A program made the position numbers and the translations under genes. The notes below the pieces were generated by a model that was not told the origin of the DNA, did not search any database, and was given only the letters and a program-made list of their open reading frames with translations. Of a stretch of 64,000 nt of DNA, positions 23,431 to 33,635 are shown one piece after another (within the stretch, counting starts at the first letter, position 1; the number at the start of each line of letters is the position of its first letter). The stretch is from the NCBI GenBank assembly GCA_963969495.1, contig OZ018321.1, positions 126,102,298-126,166,297 on the forward strand. The letters run 5' to 3'. This DNA comes from Ceratothoa steindachneri. Lineage: Eukaryota; Arthropoda; Malacostraca; Isopoda; Cymothoidae.

Positions 23431-24323
23431 CAATAAGTTTTTCCATTTTACAAATATTAAAATAAAAATTAAAAAGTTTAAATACATATATGTAAAATTA
23501 AACAATATATAGGTGTAGTGGTGAAGTTATATTTTTTGAAAATTTAGCGGAGAAGAGTAAGACTAAACTATAAGTATGAGTAGGAAAACAGATTCTCCCA
23601 GAATCAACGGGGAGGTCAACTTATTACCACTATATATTGTTTTGAAAGAATGCATGAAATGTTTCTAATTTTTGTCATTTAAACTTAATATAATTTTTAG
23701 AGATTAATTTTTTAAGTCAAATTTATAAAAAAAATGTTTGAAGTAAATTTTTAATATACTCATTTTATGTTGTATTTTATTTATTTTAGAAATTATTTTT
23801 AATTGAGTTGTTCTTTTAGTCTTATTTAGATAAATTAATTGTTCTGGTTTTACTATTTTCTCTTGTTTCGTTTAAAACTTTATTTTGGTAGCACTTTATG
23901 ATATTACTATTTACACACGAGTTAAATTATTATCTAATCTGTTAAATAGTTGTACTTATATTAGTATTCTCGTTTAGCTTAATCGTTAGTTTATTTTTCT
24001 ATGTTTTACACTATTAGACCATTTTAATTATTATTCGCTCGATTCATTCTATTATTATTCTATATTTTACATTATTAGACCATTTTAATTGTTTCTCACT
24101 CGATTCATTCACTTATTATTCTATATTTTACACTATTAGACCATTTTAATTGTTATTCACTCGATTCATTCACTTATTATTCTATATTTTACACTATTAG
24201 ACCATTTTAATTGTTATTTACTCGATTCATTCACTTTTCTCACTTTAGATTGATTATTTTAGACGCTTTAAATTGTTCAATTGTTGGCACTTTTGACAAC
24301 TTGTTTTAATCACTTTGATTTGT
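23431..24323 (-). other. 3' UTR of gag-only element 1
   Basis: About 890 bp of AT-rich DNA directly after the gag stop, with no trace of ORF2. The distal part (AAATTTAGCGGAGAAGAG, GAGTAGGAAAAC, on the plus strand near 23545-23590) matches 30510-30570 in the second gag-only element. It includes the 61-bp array below. Confidence 0.65.
23995..24240. repeat. 61-bp tandem repeat, four copies
   Basis: TTTTACACTATTAGACC recurs at 24004, 24065, 24126 and 24187, exactly 61 bp apart. The units also share CACTCGATTCATTC. It lies inside the 3' UTR. Confidence 0.92.
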
Positions 24324-25873
24324 TCACTTCTTGCTAACACTAGTTTCTATTTTGGTGGTTAAGTAATACTCCGAAGTCTTGTGGCCATTCTCCATTACCT
24401 TAAAGACAGCTAAATCGATGGTGTGTAAGCACGAGTCTTGGATGTAAATCGCGCGCTCCATCAATAGTCCACCTATTTCCTTCGGGGACCATGGTCCTTT
24501 GTATGTCCATTTGTATTGGCCTTTGTTGATTCCGTCGAGCAGTATTTCATTGTGTCCCTGCGGGGGTTGGCATTGAGAGTGACCATGGACTTTAAGGTCC
24601 ACGTCCATGGCGTCGAAGAAACAGCCCCGCAGAAGGATATCCCTTTTCTTCGTGAGTGGAAATCCCGGATACTTTAGGATTTCATCTTCGTCTGAGCTTT
24701 CTTGAGATTGGCTTGTTTCCACTCCTTTATTTTCCTCTTGTATCACTTGTTTTTTCTTTTTCCTTATTTGTTTTTACTTCTTTGTGAACTTTTTCGTGTT
24801 TCCGTCTTTTTCCAAGTCTTCTTCTGTTGTGAGTTCTTCCTCCGATGTTTTATGGTACCGATTCACAATTTCTTCTTTTCCAGTTTTTTTTTTGCTGGGG
24901 AACGTCGAGGAATTGTATCCTTAACATTTTTTGCGATGCTTGGTTGGGCGGGAACCATAGCTTTTTCTGAAACCCGTTCTTTTGCAGGAGGCGATTTAAC
25001 TCCTTTCCGAATGAATCGGGGTTAGCTAGATTCGCCAAGTGAGCAAAGACGATCATGGTCATAATCTCCTTGGACTCACCTGGCATTACCAGTTTTGGGG
25101 TAGAGTTTTCTGACCTGCTGGTCTTGGTTGATGCCACTTCTCGACGTAGGTCTTTGATTTTGTCTCTTTTACCTGCTTCATCCCATCTCGTTTTTCCCGA
25201 ATGGCTTCCTTGCGGATGGGACACCTCATGGCCACGGCCTTGTGGTCCCCTCCGCAGTACGCGCATCTTTGTTTCTCGGAAGTGCACTTTCCATTCGTGA
25301 CCGAGTTTGGAACAGATGGAGCAAGTGACGTCAGCCGCCACACATTCTTTAGTGGGATGTTGTTCCACGGCCAGGCGGCGTTGGCAGAATTCGAGTTGGA
25401 TAAACTCCTCCGCTTCAACTTGTTCTGGGGCGATACGAAGGAAGAATCACAGGAGTCCATCCTTCATGGCCCTCTGAGCCATCTCGATGTTTGCAAAGAT
25501 TACTTTGACTATATTTTTGCCGAATTTTTCGATTTTTGCTCAATTCTGTTGTTTAGTTAGCTCGACCGTGATGCCCTCACAAGAGTTATCCGTGAAGAAC
25601 GGGTCGAGTTTCCTAAGTATGATAGTTCGGCGTGCGAGGATTTCCTTGGGAATAACAGCTTCGAGGTCATTGGCTTCCACCAATACAAGTCTCTCAATAT
25701 CTTCGTCTTTCTAGCACACTGCTGTTTAGCCGTTGGGGGTATCAATAAGCCTTATTAGGGATATATTGAGCATGCCGAAGATGGTTTGCATGACTGTTGG
25801 AATTGGTGCTTTGGTCGCCCCTACCGATAGTGTGGAAGGGCACCTTCTTGTAGTCCCGGTTAGGAGGCCCCAT
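24324..25873 (-). pseudogene. Gag-only element 1: Gag
   Basis: Minus strand. A likely start MGPPNRDYKKVPFHTIG is at 25873, with a frameshift soon after. ISLIRLIDTPNG (about 25760) and IPKEILARRTIIL (about 25650) match the N-terminal half of gag-only element 2 and of copy N. Knuckle-like blocks follow at about 25390-25220 (AAVEQHPTKEC, CSICSKLGHEW, CAYCGGDHKAVAMRC) in two frames. Then come MIVFAHLANLANPDSFGKEL (about 25060) and a C-terminal domain (GCFFDAMDVDLKVHG) to the stop at 24324. No endonuclease or RT follows, only AT-rich DNA. A histone fragment lies just upstream. Confidence 0.8.
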
Positions 25874-26000
25874 GGCCCCCTTCGGGCTTTTTTACTCCTC
25901 TTAATGCACGTATGGACCTGGACCGTCTTCTTCTAGAGGATATTGTTGTTCCGAATCACGAGGCTCGAATATGAGAGTGTCTGGTGAGGGCGTCTTAGCG

Positions 26001-26043
26001 GACCTTTACCCTAAACTTTTCTTCCTTTGCCACGACCAGACAT
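26001..26043 (-). pseudogene. Histone H2A (or H4) N-terminal coding fragment
   Basis: Minus-strand ATG at 26043 begins MSGRGKGRKV, then a TAG codon, then GKG. Animal H2A begins MSGRGKGGKVKGK, so the match needs only GGA to AGA and AAG to TAG. H4 begins MSGRGKGGKGLGKG and would need two compensating one-base indels, so H2A fits better. The match ends after about 14 codons, where the 5' part of gag-only element 1 begins. On the other side the 3' tail of copy H ends about 15 bp before the ATG. I see this as the 5' end of a histone gene broken by retrotransposon insertions. It is short, but exact over its first seven codons. Confidence 0.68.
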
Positions 26044-26057
26044 GATGACTCGGAAAA

Positions 26058-26467
26058 CAACGGTTACAACGGTTTATTAAGTAAATAAATACAAAAAGTA
26101 ATTACATACATTGCAGCATAATTAAAATATTAATTACAAACATTGTAGTAATAATGATAGAAAAAATAGTGGTGAAAATAGCTTCCCGGAGACATGGAAA
26201 TCAATACCAATTGAATTATTTCTAAGTTAAATTCTAATAATATAAAAAGTTTAAGGATAATTTACTATAAATTCTTAATATTAATGTTTATATTTACATA
26301 AAGCTAATAGCTATTATAATACATTAGTTATAATTCATTTAATTAGTTAGTTTATTATAATTCACTTTAAATTTAATTTCACATTTAATTTTGTTAGTAA
26401 TTTTTGATGATTAGTTAAATCAGCTTGTTATATTATAATAAATTATTTTTCATTAAATTCATTTAAT
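26058..26467 (-). other. 3' UTR of copy H with AACCGTTGT repeat tail
   Basis: AT-rich. In element orientation it ends TTAATAAACC and then repeats AACCGTTGT. It shares TTATTAAGTAA, ATTACATACATTG, ATAGTGG and AGCTTCCCGGAGACATGG (plus strand) with 30431-30590, so copy H and gag-only element 2 have the same 3' end. Confidence 0.78.
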
Positions 26468-29095
26468 CTAAAAAATTCGTGCTCGTCTATTTAGGGTAAT
26501 GTTTAATGGCTCGATGTCGGTCGCTTCATGTAGTAATCTAGTAGGAATGTAGTAAAGCAGTGACACGTTGGTAATAAATCTTATTGCCTTATTTTGGATA
26601 TTTTGAGCTTTCTTAATAACTGTTTTGCGCAGGGTATTAAGGGGTATAGCCGGGTACAAGAGAAGTGGTCTCACCAACAACAGATAGAGTTTCCTTTCGT
26701 TGCTCGCCGAGAGATGTCTAAAGCGATAGAGAGACTGTAGCGTTTTCGCAGCAACGGCGATCTTTTGTAGGTAATGGGTCCTGTACCCATTCGATGTTAA
26801 TTCCAAGCCTAGAACTCGGCCTTCTCTTGAGTACTCATAGAGATCATCCTGCACTATCACATCCGATGTTTTTCGACGGCCAACTGGTATCACTCTGAAC
26901 TTTTGGACATTTTTTTTATCTTATTTCTTCTTTCAAAGTTGTTAACATTAACAATTTCCCTCCCTGTCCTGTTAGCGATATCATTAGGATTTTTGTAAAC
27001 GCTGGTAACGATTTGAGTGATATCATCTGCTCGTTGTACGTACTTCGTAAGGTCTTGAACAGGATGTGGTAAATCCTCAGTATACACTGAATACAGGGTG
27101 AGACTGAGGCAGCCCCCTTGAGGTACCACAGCCTCGAGACTAAAGGTTCTCCCTTGTGTACCATTTATCTTCATCACTGCTTCTCTTTCCTCCAGATAGT
27201 CGCATAAAATCCTGATTAAGTTTCCATCCATGGCTCGTTCACTCAGTTTGCTTTAAAGACCCGGTAGCCATACCTTGCCGAATGCCGAGGCCACGTCGCA
27301 AAGTACGACATCGACATTACCATTCGTCGCTTTTCCAATCGCTATTCTCTCCGTAATTAATGCCGGAGCCGTTTCCGTACCTAATTTCCTCCTGAACCCA
27401 TGTTTTTGAGAGTTGTATAAGTTATGGGTTTCCAGGAAGGTTCTTAGTCTGGTGTTAAGAAGTTTTTCGAGTAATTTGGCCATAAACTTCAACAAGGAGA
27501 TAGGCATATAGCTGCTGATTTCCTTCTTTGGTTCGCCAGGTTTCAAAATAAAGATCATACGGGCTTTTTTGAATTGGTCCGGGAAATATCCAACAATGAG
27601 GCAGGCATTAAATATCTCCAGCAGACCTTCGTTGATGTTATTGGGGGCATACAGCATGTGCATTTTAGTGATGCCTGTTATGCCTGGCGCTTTTTGTTTA
27701 ATGCTTTTGAGGGCCCACTCGTATTCTTCATGCGTGAACGGTCCACCTTCATCTTGTGCAACGCGGGATCTGTCCGGGAAGTGATGTGGAGAGAGGTCGG
27801 CACCTATGTCCTGCAATCTAAGTAGAACATCTTCTTCACACCTCTCATCAAATAACTCATTGTCCTCATCGCTAATGCGAAAGCGGTTTTGCCAATATTG
27901 TCTAAATTCTCTCTCAATATCACGGTCTTCAGTATATTCTATGCCGTTGGCTCTAATGCTGATGTTGTTTCTAGGAGGAGTGCCTCTCACTTTCTTTATT
28001 TGACACCAAAACTTTTTGGGATCTCCTTCTGCGTCAATTTTAGCAATGATTTCATCCCACTGGCCTCTCGTATTCTCAAGTATGAGTTGCCTGATCTCGT
28101 TTCTCAACTCACGCAGATCTTGGTACCGTTGTGCCGTGTTACCATGCATATCTATGAAGAAGACGACTGCCTCCAGCTGATCCATTTTCTGCTGTATATT
28201 TTCGTCCCATCTTGGAGAAGGGAGAATTTTATGCTCCGTCCAGGGGATAGCCAGGCGATTAGCTTCCAAGATTTTTGAGGTGAGAAAATTGAGTTTCTCG
28301 TCGATCTCTTCTAAGGTTGCCCCCTCGAGATGCTCGATATGCACTTGGCGCAGGTGTTCACAGTATAATTCCCAGTTAGCTCTTGCTAGGCATCTTTGTT
28401 TGGGAATCTGCACTTGTATTGGAGAACTAGAGACGTGGGTAATCATACCTATATGATCTGACGGTATGAAAGAACCCTGGAGAGTAACATGTTTAAGAGA
28501 AAAGTTTCAATTTGTTAGCACAATGTCCGGTGTGGTCGACGATCTTGCTGTATGGAATGTGGAGAAGTTTGGCCCTTCTATTTGCACAACTCTTCTGTCT
28601 ATTAGGAGGCTCAGTGAGTTACCAGCTCCATTCAAGGACCTCGTATAGCCGGCCTCCCTATACCGGGTATTCAGATCTCCGACAAGTATTGTTGAGGCCT
28701 CTCTCCTAAACAGCCACATAAAGTTGGGGATCGGTAAATACGGGCGCCTGGGCGGTTGATACCCGACTGCAACCACCAGGTCATCATATGTCATAGGGAT
28801 CTTTACCGCCAAATGCGATTCCTCTAGGTCCTGTATTTCTTTAGATCTGATGCCTTTTCTGATTGCAATTACAGTCCCGTCGTACCTTCGCTTTGAGTGG
28901 CTAGCCATTAGAACTTCATAGTTATAAATCTTTATACGTTAGATTCTATCATCTAATCCATGCTCAGAAATAAGCACGATATCGCGATCAGCGTTTCGGA
29001 GGATTTCATTGTATACACCGCTTTAGTTCTTCCATCCGTTAACGTTCAGCAAGAAGATCTTAAGGTTCCTGATGAGTTTGGTAGAGATAGCCATG
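26468..29095 (-). pseudogene. Jockey-like ORF2, copy H (best preserved)
   Basis: Minus strand with only a handful of breaks. Endonuclease: MAISTKLIRNLKIFLLNVNG at 29095, IVLISEHGLDD, GYQPPRRPYLPIP, VGDLNTRYREAGY, SDHIGMITHV. An uninterrupted 397-codon stretch (28446-27253) holds linker and RT: MIFILKPGEPKKEISSY, KHGFRRKLGTETAPAL, VVLCDVASAFGKVW, where the motif A aspartate FDKVW is FGKVW. After a stop come VPQGGCLSLTLYSVYTEDLP (about 27130) and YVQRADDITQI near 27030, which keeps both catalytic aspartates. The C-terminal domain runs 26893-26468. It lies downstream of its own gag (29122-29894) and upstream of the shared 3' UTR. Confidence 0.9.
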
Positions 29096-29121
29096 GTTAA
29101 TTGATATGAGGATGCTTAACT

Positions 29122-29894
29122 TTAGTCCCTTTTTCTCTGGCTGGTGACCTTACCATACAAGATCTTTTCTTCCTGTATTGTTCTTGGGAAGCAGGACTCG
29201 GGGCATATTTCTACTTTTCCTTTTCTGAAGGCGTCCAGGAGCAATTCTTCGGTAACGTTGGCATCATAGTCCCATGTATATTTGACTTTAGTGACTCCTT
29301 CTATGAGCTCATTAACATTAGCTTTCTTTGGAATGGGAGCAGATGGGGAGCCGTAGATTTTCATACACAGATCTTGGGTCGTCCGATATATTGGTGCACC
29401 GGAGGCAGATGTCGAAGCAACTGGTACAACTTCATCGTTTTCTGGCAGAGTCTCTTTCAGTTAGTCACTGATTTCCATCTGGGAGTCCTCTTTCACGCAC
29501 GTTCTTTCTTGCGCAAGAGCGGATCGCGAGAAGCAGAGCTTGGTCTTATCTCTTGTTGCTTTTGATTCGATAATTTGGCTTGGAATAGTTCTCCTGATGG
29601 TGCGTTATCCGGGAACCACATTGGCTTTACTCCATTCTGCACCAGCATCTTATTCAATTCAGTTGCATAACTGCCATGGTTCGTTATGTTCACGAAATGC
29701 GCGTGTAATATGCACATAATAAGGTCTGGTCTCATGTTCTGGTCTATCTGAATCGTGGTTTTCTGCTCGGAAACTTTCGTCACCTGTGCATATGAAGTAG
29801 TCCTTCTTTGGTTCCTCTCCTCGATCATGGTCTTCTTCTCGCAGCGCTCTTTGACATGGAGCCGGACTCTTTTCTCGCCGTTAGGGTCGTCCAT
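29122..29894 (-). pseudogene. Gag of copy H, lacking zinc knuckles
   Basis: Starts MDDPNGEKRVRLHVKERCEK, equivalent to the start of the copy J Gag (MDDPRGKKRIPPWVLERH). It then passes directly into TMIEERNQRRTTSYAQVTK, which in copy J lies after the three knuckles. About 650 bp coding the middle of Gag are therefore missing, with the frame kept. The conserved block LIMCILHAHFVNITNHGSY and MWFPDNAPSGELF follow, then after a stop the C-terminal domain (29364-29122). Without knuckles this Gag should bind RNA poorly. Confidence 0.8.
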
Positions 29895-30430
29895 GACGGC
29901 CCCAACAGCAGGAGCTATTTTAACCTACCAGGCCCTTATCGCAGGGGCAAGTACCTAAATAGATTTTGGTTCACCCTTTCTGCCCTACCTAACTAATATG
30001 TCTATCAGGGTCCTCCTATCTGTCCTGACCACTCCGCCCCACAATGGGGACCCCTTCCTTGCGCCCCCTGCAGGGCTTTTTTCCGGGGTTTGGGCACGTC
30101 AGAGGCAGACGCCTTCTACAGACCTTAGCGGCAGAAAAGTTATCAGAACCAAAGTTGTGCTGGTGTTAAAGGAACAGACAAGATGCAGGCGAGAAACTCC
30201 AGTTCATCCAAAATCTCTCGTCGGCCGGGTTTACACCCTCGCCGGTGTGCACGCTCGCGCGCGCGTGCACGTATACCCTTCGTAAAACCAGACGGTTTTC
30301 GTTGAACCCAAGCGGGTGTTCTTCAACAAGCCGTAAAAAATTTTCACCTACTAGAGCAGCTGAGAATTCCGAGAATTGTAGAAGTAGGACTTTGCTTGTA
30401 AGAGGTAAAGTCTTCTTGGAGCGCAGTTCA
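29895..30430 (-). other. 5' UTR of copy H
   Basis: Aligns with the plus-strand 5' region of copy J (33127-33635): CAAAGTCCTAYTTCTACAA, TAGGTGAARAT, and a stretch translating as NPGRKPYRRRKEEGPITGRS in copy J and a near relative here. The 5' ends agree at ACTGCGCTYC, so copy H looks complete at its 5' end, abutting the 3' tail of gag-only element 2. Confidence 0.7.
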
Positions 30431-31265
30431 ACGGTTCAACGGTTTATTAAGTAATTAAATACAAAAAGGGGTAATTACATACATTGTATGTAGTTATAAG
30501 GATAGAAAATAGTGGAGAAAATAGATTTTAGCAGAGGAGGTAAAAGCACTGAGTAGGAGTAGGAAATGATAGCTTCCCGGAGACATGGAAATCGTTATCA
30601 ATTTACATTTGGAAGTTAAATTTAAATACTATACAAAGATTAAGGATAATATACAATACATTCTTAAGATTACTGTTGTTATATATTTGTTATTGTTCAT
30701 TTAATTTTAGTTTATTTTATTATACTTTATATTTACAATTCAAATATTATAGAGAGGTTAAGGATAATTTACTATACAATCTTAAAATTACTGCTATTGT
30801 ACACTTATTTAATTCGTTAGATTATTATATTTCACTACACTTTATATTTACGTTAGTTTTTAATGCTTATTAATTCTGTCTTTGTAATTTATTAATATAG
30901 TTTTAAATTAATTCGATTAAAATTTGATTTATTATTATTGTATAAATTTTTTATTTTTGCTTATTTATTTACTACATAATTTATTCTCACTAAATTAGTT
31001 TGGTAACACTTTAATTGTTCGTTACTTTATGTTAAGACTAGATTTTCTGTTACTGTCTATAATTTACTGTTTATTCACTTTTGCTTAATTTGTATTTATT
31101 TCATTTATTTTACTATTTTCACTATATGACTTTTCATTGAATTAGATTTATTTCACTAATTTGATTAGTTCATTCGCTCACAGTTATTATTCACTTTGAT
31201 TGCACTTTTTTTCGGTATTCACTATTTGATTTGTGATGTTTTTTGACCACTCCTTATGGCTTTAA
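30431..31265 (-). other. 3' UTR of gag-only element 2
   Basis: About 830 bp of AT-rich DNA after gag with no ORF2. In element orientation it ends TTAATAAACC then AACCGTTG twice, as in copy H. CTTCCCGGAGACATGG near 30570 (plus strand) is identical in both. Confidence 0.75.
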
Positions 31266-32608
31266 ATGTTGTCTCTTGGGTTGATATACACTAGGGATTT
31301 TAAGAGTAGGGCCGACACTTCTTTCCTGGAGTATGGTCCCTCGTACGTTCATTTGTACTCACCCGCAGCTAGGCCGATAATGAGTAGTTCCAGGTCGTCT
31401 TTGGGGGCCGGGGACAGGGGGGAGCCGAAGACACGTAGACCCACGTCTTTCCCGTCGAAAAAGAGACCTCTTTCGAGGATTTCTTTTTTCTCGGTGAGGG
31501 GAAACCCTTCATGCCTTTCATCCTCCTCCTCTTCCTCGTCCGAATTATATTGTGGCTTCTGTGGTGTTTTCTCTGGTGTCTTCTTATTTTTCTTCTTTGC
31601 GCCTTTTTTCTCTTCTTCTCCTTCCGAAGGCGTTTGTATTTTCCCTTCTTCTTCTTTTCCAGTTTCAATTACCCCATTACTTGAGGGTGCCTTTTTTTCT
31701 TCTTCGATGAACTCGAGATTAAAAAGGCCCGCCGAGTCTGGGTTTTCGGGAAACCAAACCTTTTTGTTGCCACTATTCTTCTCAAAAAGAAGGTGGAGGT
31801 GGGATGAGAAGGTACCGGGGTTTGTAAGGTTTGCCAGGTGGGCAACCATGACCATGGCCATGATTGCTTGCCCTTTCTTAGGCATGACCAACTTCGTAGT
31901 ATTCGTTCGTGTCGGAGTGGTAGTCTTTTTCCTCTCTTTTTTTTCTTCCTTCATCCTTTCTCTTTTTTTGAGGATGGCTTCTTTACGGATTGGGCACCTC
32001 ATGGCCAGGGCCCTGTGGTCACTCCCACAATTTACGCATTTTTGCACCCTTTCCCTGCACTCTTTCCAACCGTGTCCAGTTTTTGCGCAGTTGGAGCATG
32101 CAGGGTCAGCAATTGTGCAATCTTTTGTGGCGTGTTTTTCGACTGCATAGCATTTGAAGCAGCAGTCGATTTGAATGTATTCTTCTTTGACGATTTGCTC
32201 AGGGCTGACCTTCAGGTAGACGCCGAACAGCCCTTCGTTTTTGGCTCGGTTTGCCATATCGATGGTACTGAATACAATCTTTACCACGCCGTTTCCTTTA
32301 CCGAATTTGTACACTGCTGTGATGCAGGCCCACTCTTGTTTCGCTTCGAGTTCTTTTTTAATTTCTTCACAGGAATTTTCTGTGAAGATTGGGTCCAGTT
32401 TTGTTAGTATGATGGTTCGTTGGGCCAGGATTTCCTGCGGTACACTTGCTGCAAGCCCAATCTTCTTGAGATGAGCTTGAGCCTCGTCGGAGACCAGCCT
32501 CTCGACGTCCCCCATTGTGCTGCAAATGGTTGCATAACCATTAAGAGTGTCGATGAGTCTGATCAGCACCACGTGGATCTTTTAATAAATTGTTTGTATC
32601 ACTTCCAT
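31266..32608 (-). pseudogene. Gag-only element 2: Gag, nearly intact
   Basis: Begins MEVIQTIY at 32608, with one stop after eight codons, then is open for 407 codons from 32572. The N-terminal half (LIRLIDTLNGYATI, VPQEILAQRTIILTKLDP, KIVFSTIDMANRAKNEGLFG) matches the Gag of copies G and N. Three intact zinc knuckles lie around residues 137-190: CFKCYAVEKHATKDC, CSNCAKTGHGWKEC, CVNCGSDHRALAMRC. A lysine-rich helix, MVMVAHLANLTNPGTFSSHL and KKVWFPENPDSAGLF follow, then an acidic-basic tail and DGKDVGLRVFGS. A TGA where relatives have TGG cuts the last 30 residues (TYEGPYSRKEVSALL), which end at 31266. No ORF2 follows. This is the best-preserved Gag in the window. Confidence 0.87.
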
Positions 32609-32817
32609 TTTTTCCGGTTTTGGTGCCCCCCCTATGGTACGGAGGGGGATCCTTTTGTTGTCCTGAGGGGCTGCCCCTATGTTGGGGCCCCTCTTCTAGT
32701 AGCTGTTCCTTGAAAGAGGATGTGTACGTAAAGTTTTTGCACGAATAAAAAATTAACACTTATTGCGGACCGCCTTTATATGCGTCCACCTTTTCACTCG
32801 ATTTTACCCAAAAAGGT
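32609..32817 (-). other. 5' leader of gag-only element 2
   Basis: About 210 bp between the histone fragment and Gag. It has a TATA-like CATATAAAGG (minus strand, about 32784). The part nearest Gag is open in two frames and resembles the start of Gag in element 1 (KRIPLRTIGG against KKVPFHTIGR), so translation may begin there. Confidence 0.55.
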
Positions 32818-32991
<174 letters not shown>

Positions 32992-32996
32992 TTATA

Positions 32997-33058
32997 CGTT
33001 TATATACGTTTTGTACATATAGTTTCCCATTTAAAATTTTCCTGTGGCATGATTGGCC
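32997..33058 (-). promoter_or_regulatory. Histone H3 promoter (CCAAT and TATA boxes)
   Basis: On the minus strand, GGCCAATC (CCAAT at 33056-33052) lies about 100 bp and TATATAAA (33006-32999) about 50 bp upstream of the H3 start codon. This spacing is normal for replication-dependent histone genes. Promoter DNA would not be present in a reverse-transcribed histone mRNA, so the fragment is genomic. Confidence 0.7.
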
Positions 33059-33126
33059 AATTTTTGTACGCTAATCGATAGAGAAAAAAAAATCCGTCTG
33101 AAGGGTTTAAAATATTCCTTTGCCAT

Positions 33127-33635
33127 GACTGCGCTTCGCTCTGAATAGAGTTACTCCAGCCACACTTGGTAAACTTCAAAGTCCTATTCTACAAAGCTTT
33201 ATCTACAAGATTTATATAGGTGAAGATATCCTCTACGCGTCAAGACCGCTGACTTTACTGCTACTCGATTGTAGTGTCGTGGGCGTAGGCGCATGTGTGC
33301 ACGCAAGAGCACCCGTCGGACGGCGACGTTTCTCGTCTTGGATTTTCCTCTCCGTATCTCAGCAGCACAGTTCATTCCTTATAACTTGTCTGCTAGTCGA
33401 GGCCTGTAGAGACCACCGGTTTCTGTCGTGTCTTAATCCCGGAAGGAAGCCCTACAGGCGGCGCAAAGAAGAGGGCCCCATTACGGGGCGGAGTGGACAG
33501 GATCCGCAGATGAGCCTTGCTTAGACAGTTTAGCATAGGTAGGGCAGAACAAGGTGGAACTAGTCGATAGTTTAGGAAAACTACTTAAATAGATTGGTAG
33601 GCCCCGTGGAAACAGCAACCCCCCAGCGGACCGTC
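33127..33635 (+). other. 5' UTR of copy J
   Basis: Starts near ACTGCGCTTCG, matching the 5' end of copy H. It is GC-rich in the second half and has no long ORF before the Gag start. The start lies about 70 bp beyond the H3 CCAAT box in the opposite orientation. Confidence 0.65.

Noticed and set aside
24324..25025. Plus-strand ORF 24702-25025 rich in phenylalanine and leucine as a membrane protein
   Set aside because: It lies antisense to the Gag of gag-only element 1 and has no independent support.
26001..26043. Assignment of the MSGRGKG fragment to histone H4
   Set aside because: H4 would require a one-base loss and a one-base gain within a few codons. H2A requires only two substitutions. 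H2A is kept as first choice with H4 as alternative.
31266..32150. 294-codon plus-strand ORF rich in serine and phenylalanine
   Set aside because: It is the antisense of the intact minus-strand Gag; its composition mirrors the lysine/glutamate-rich Gag tail.
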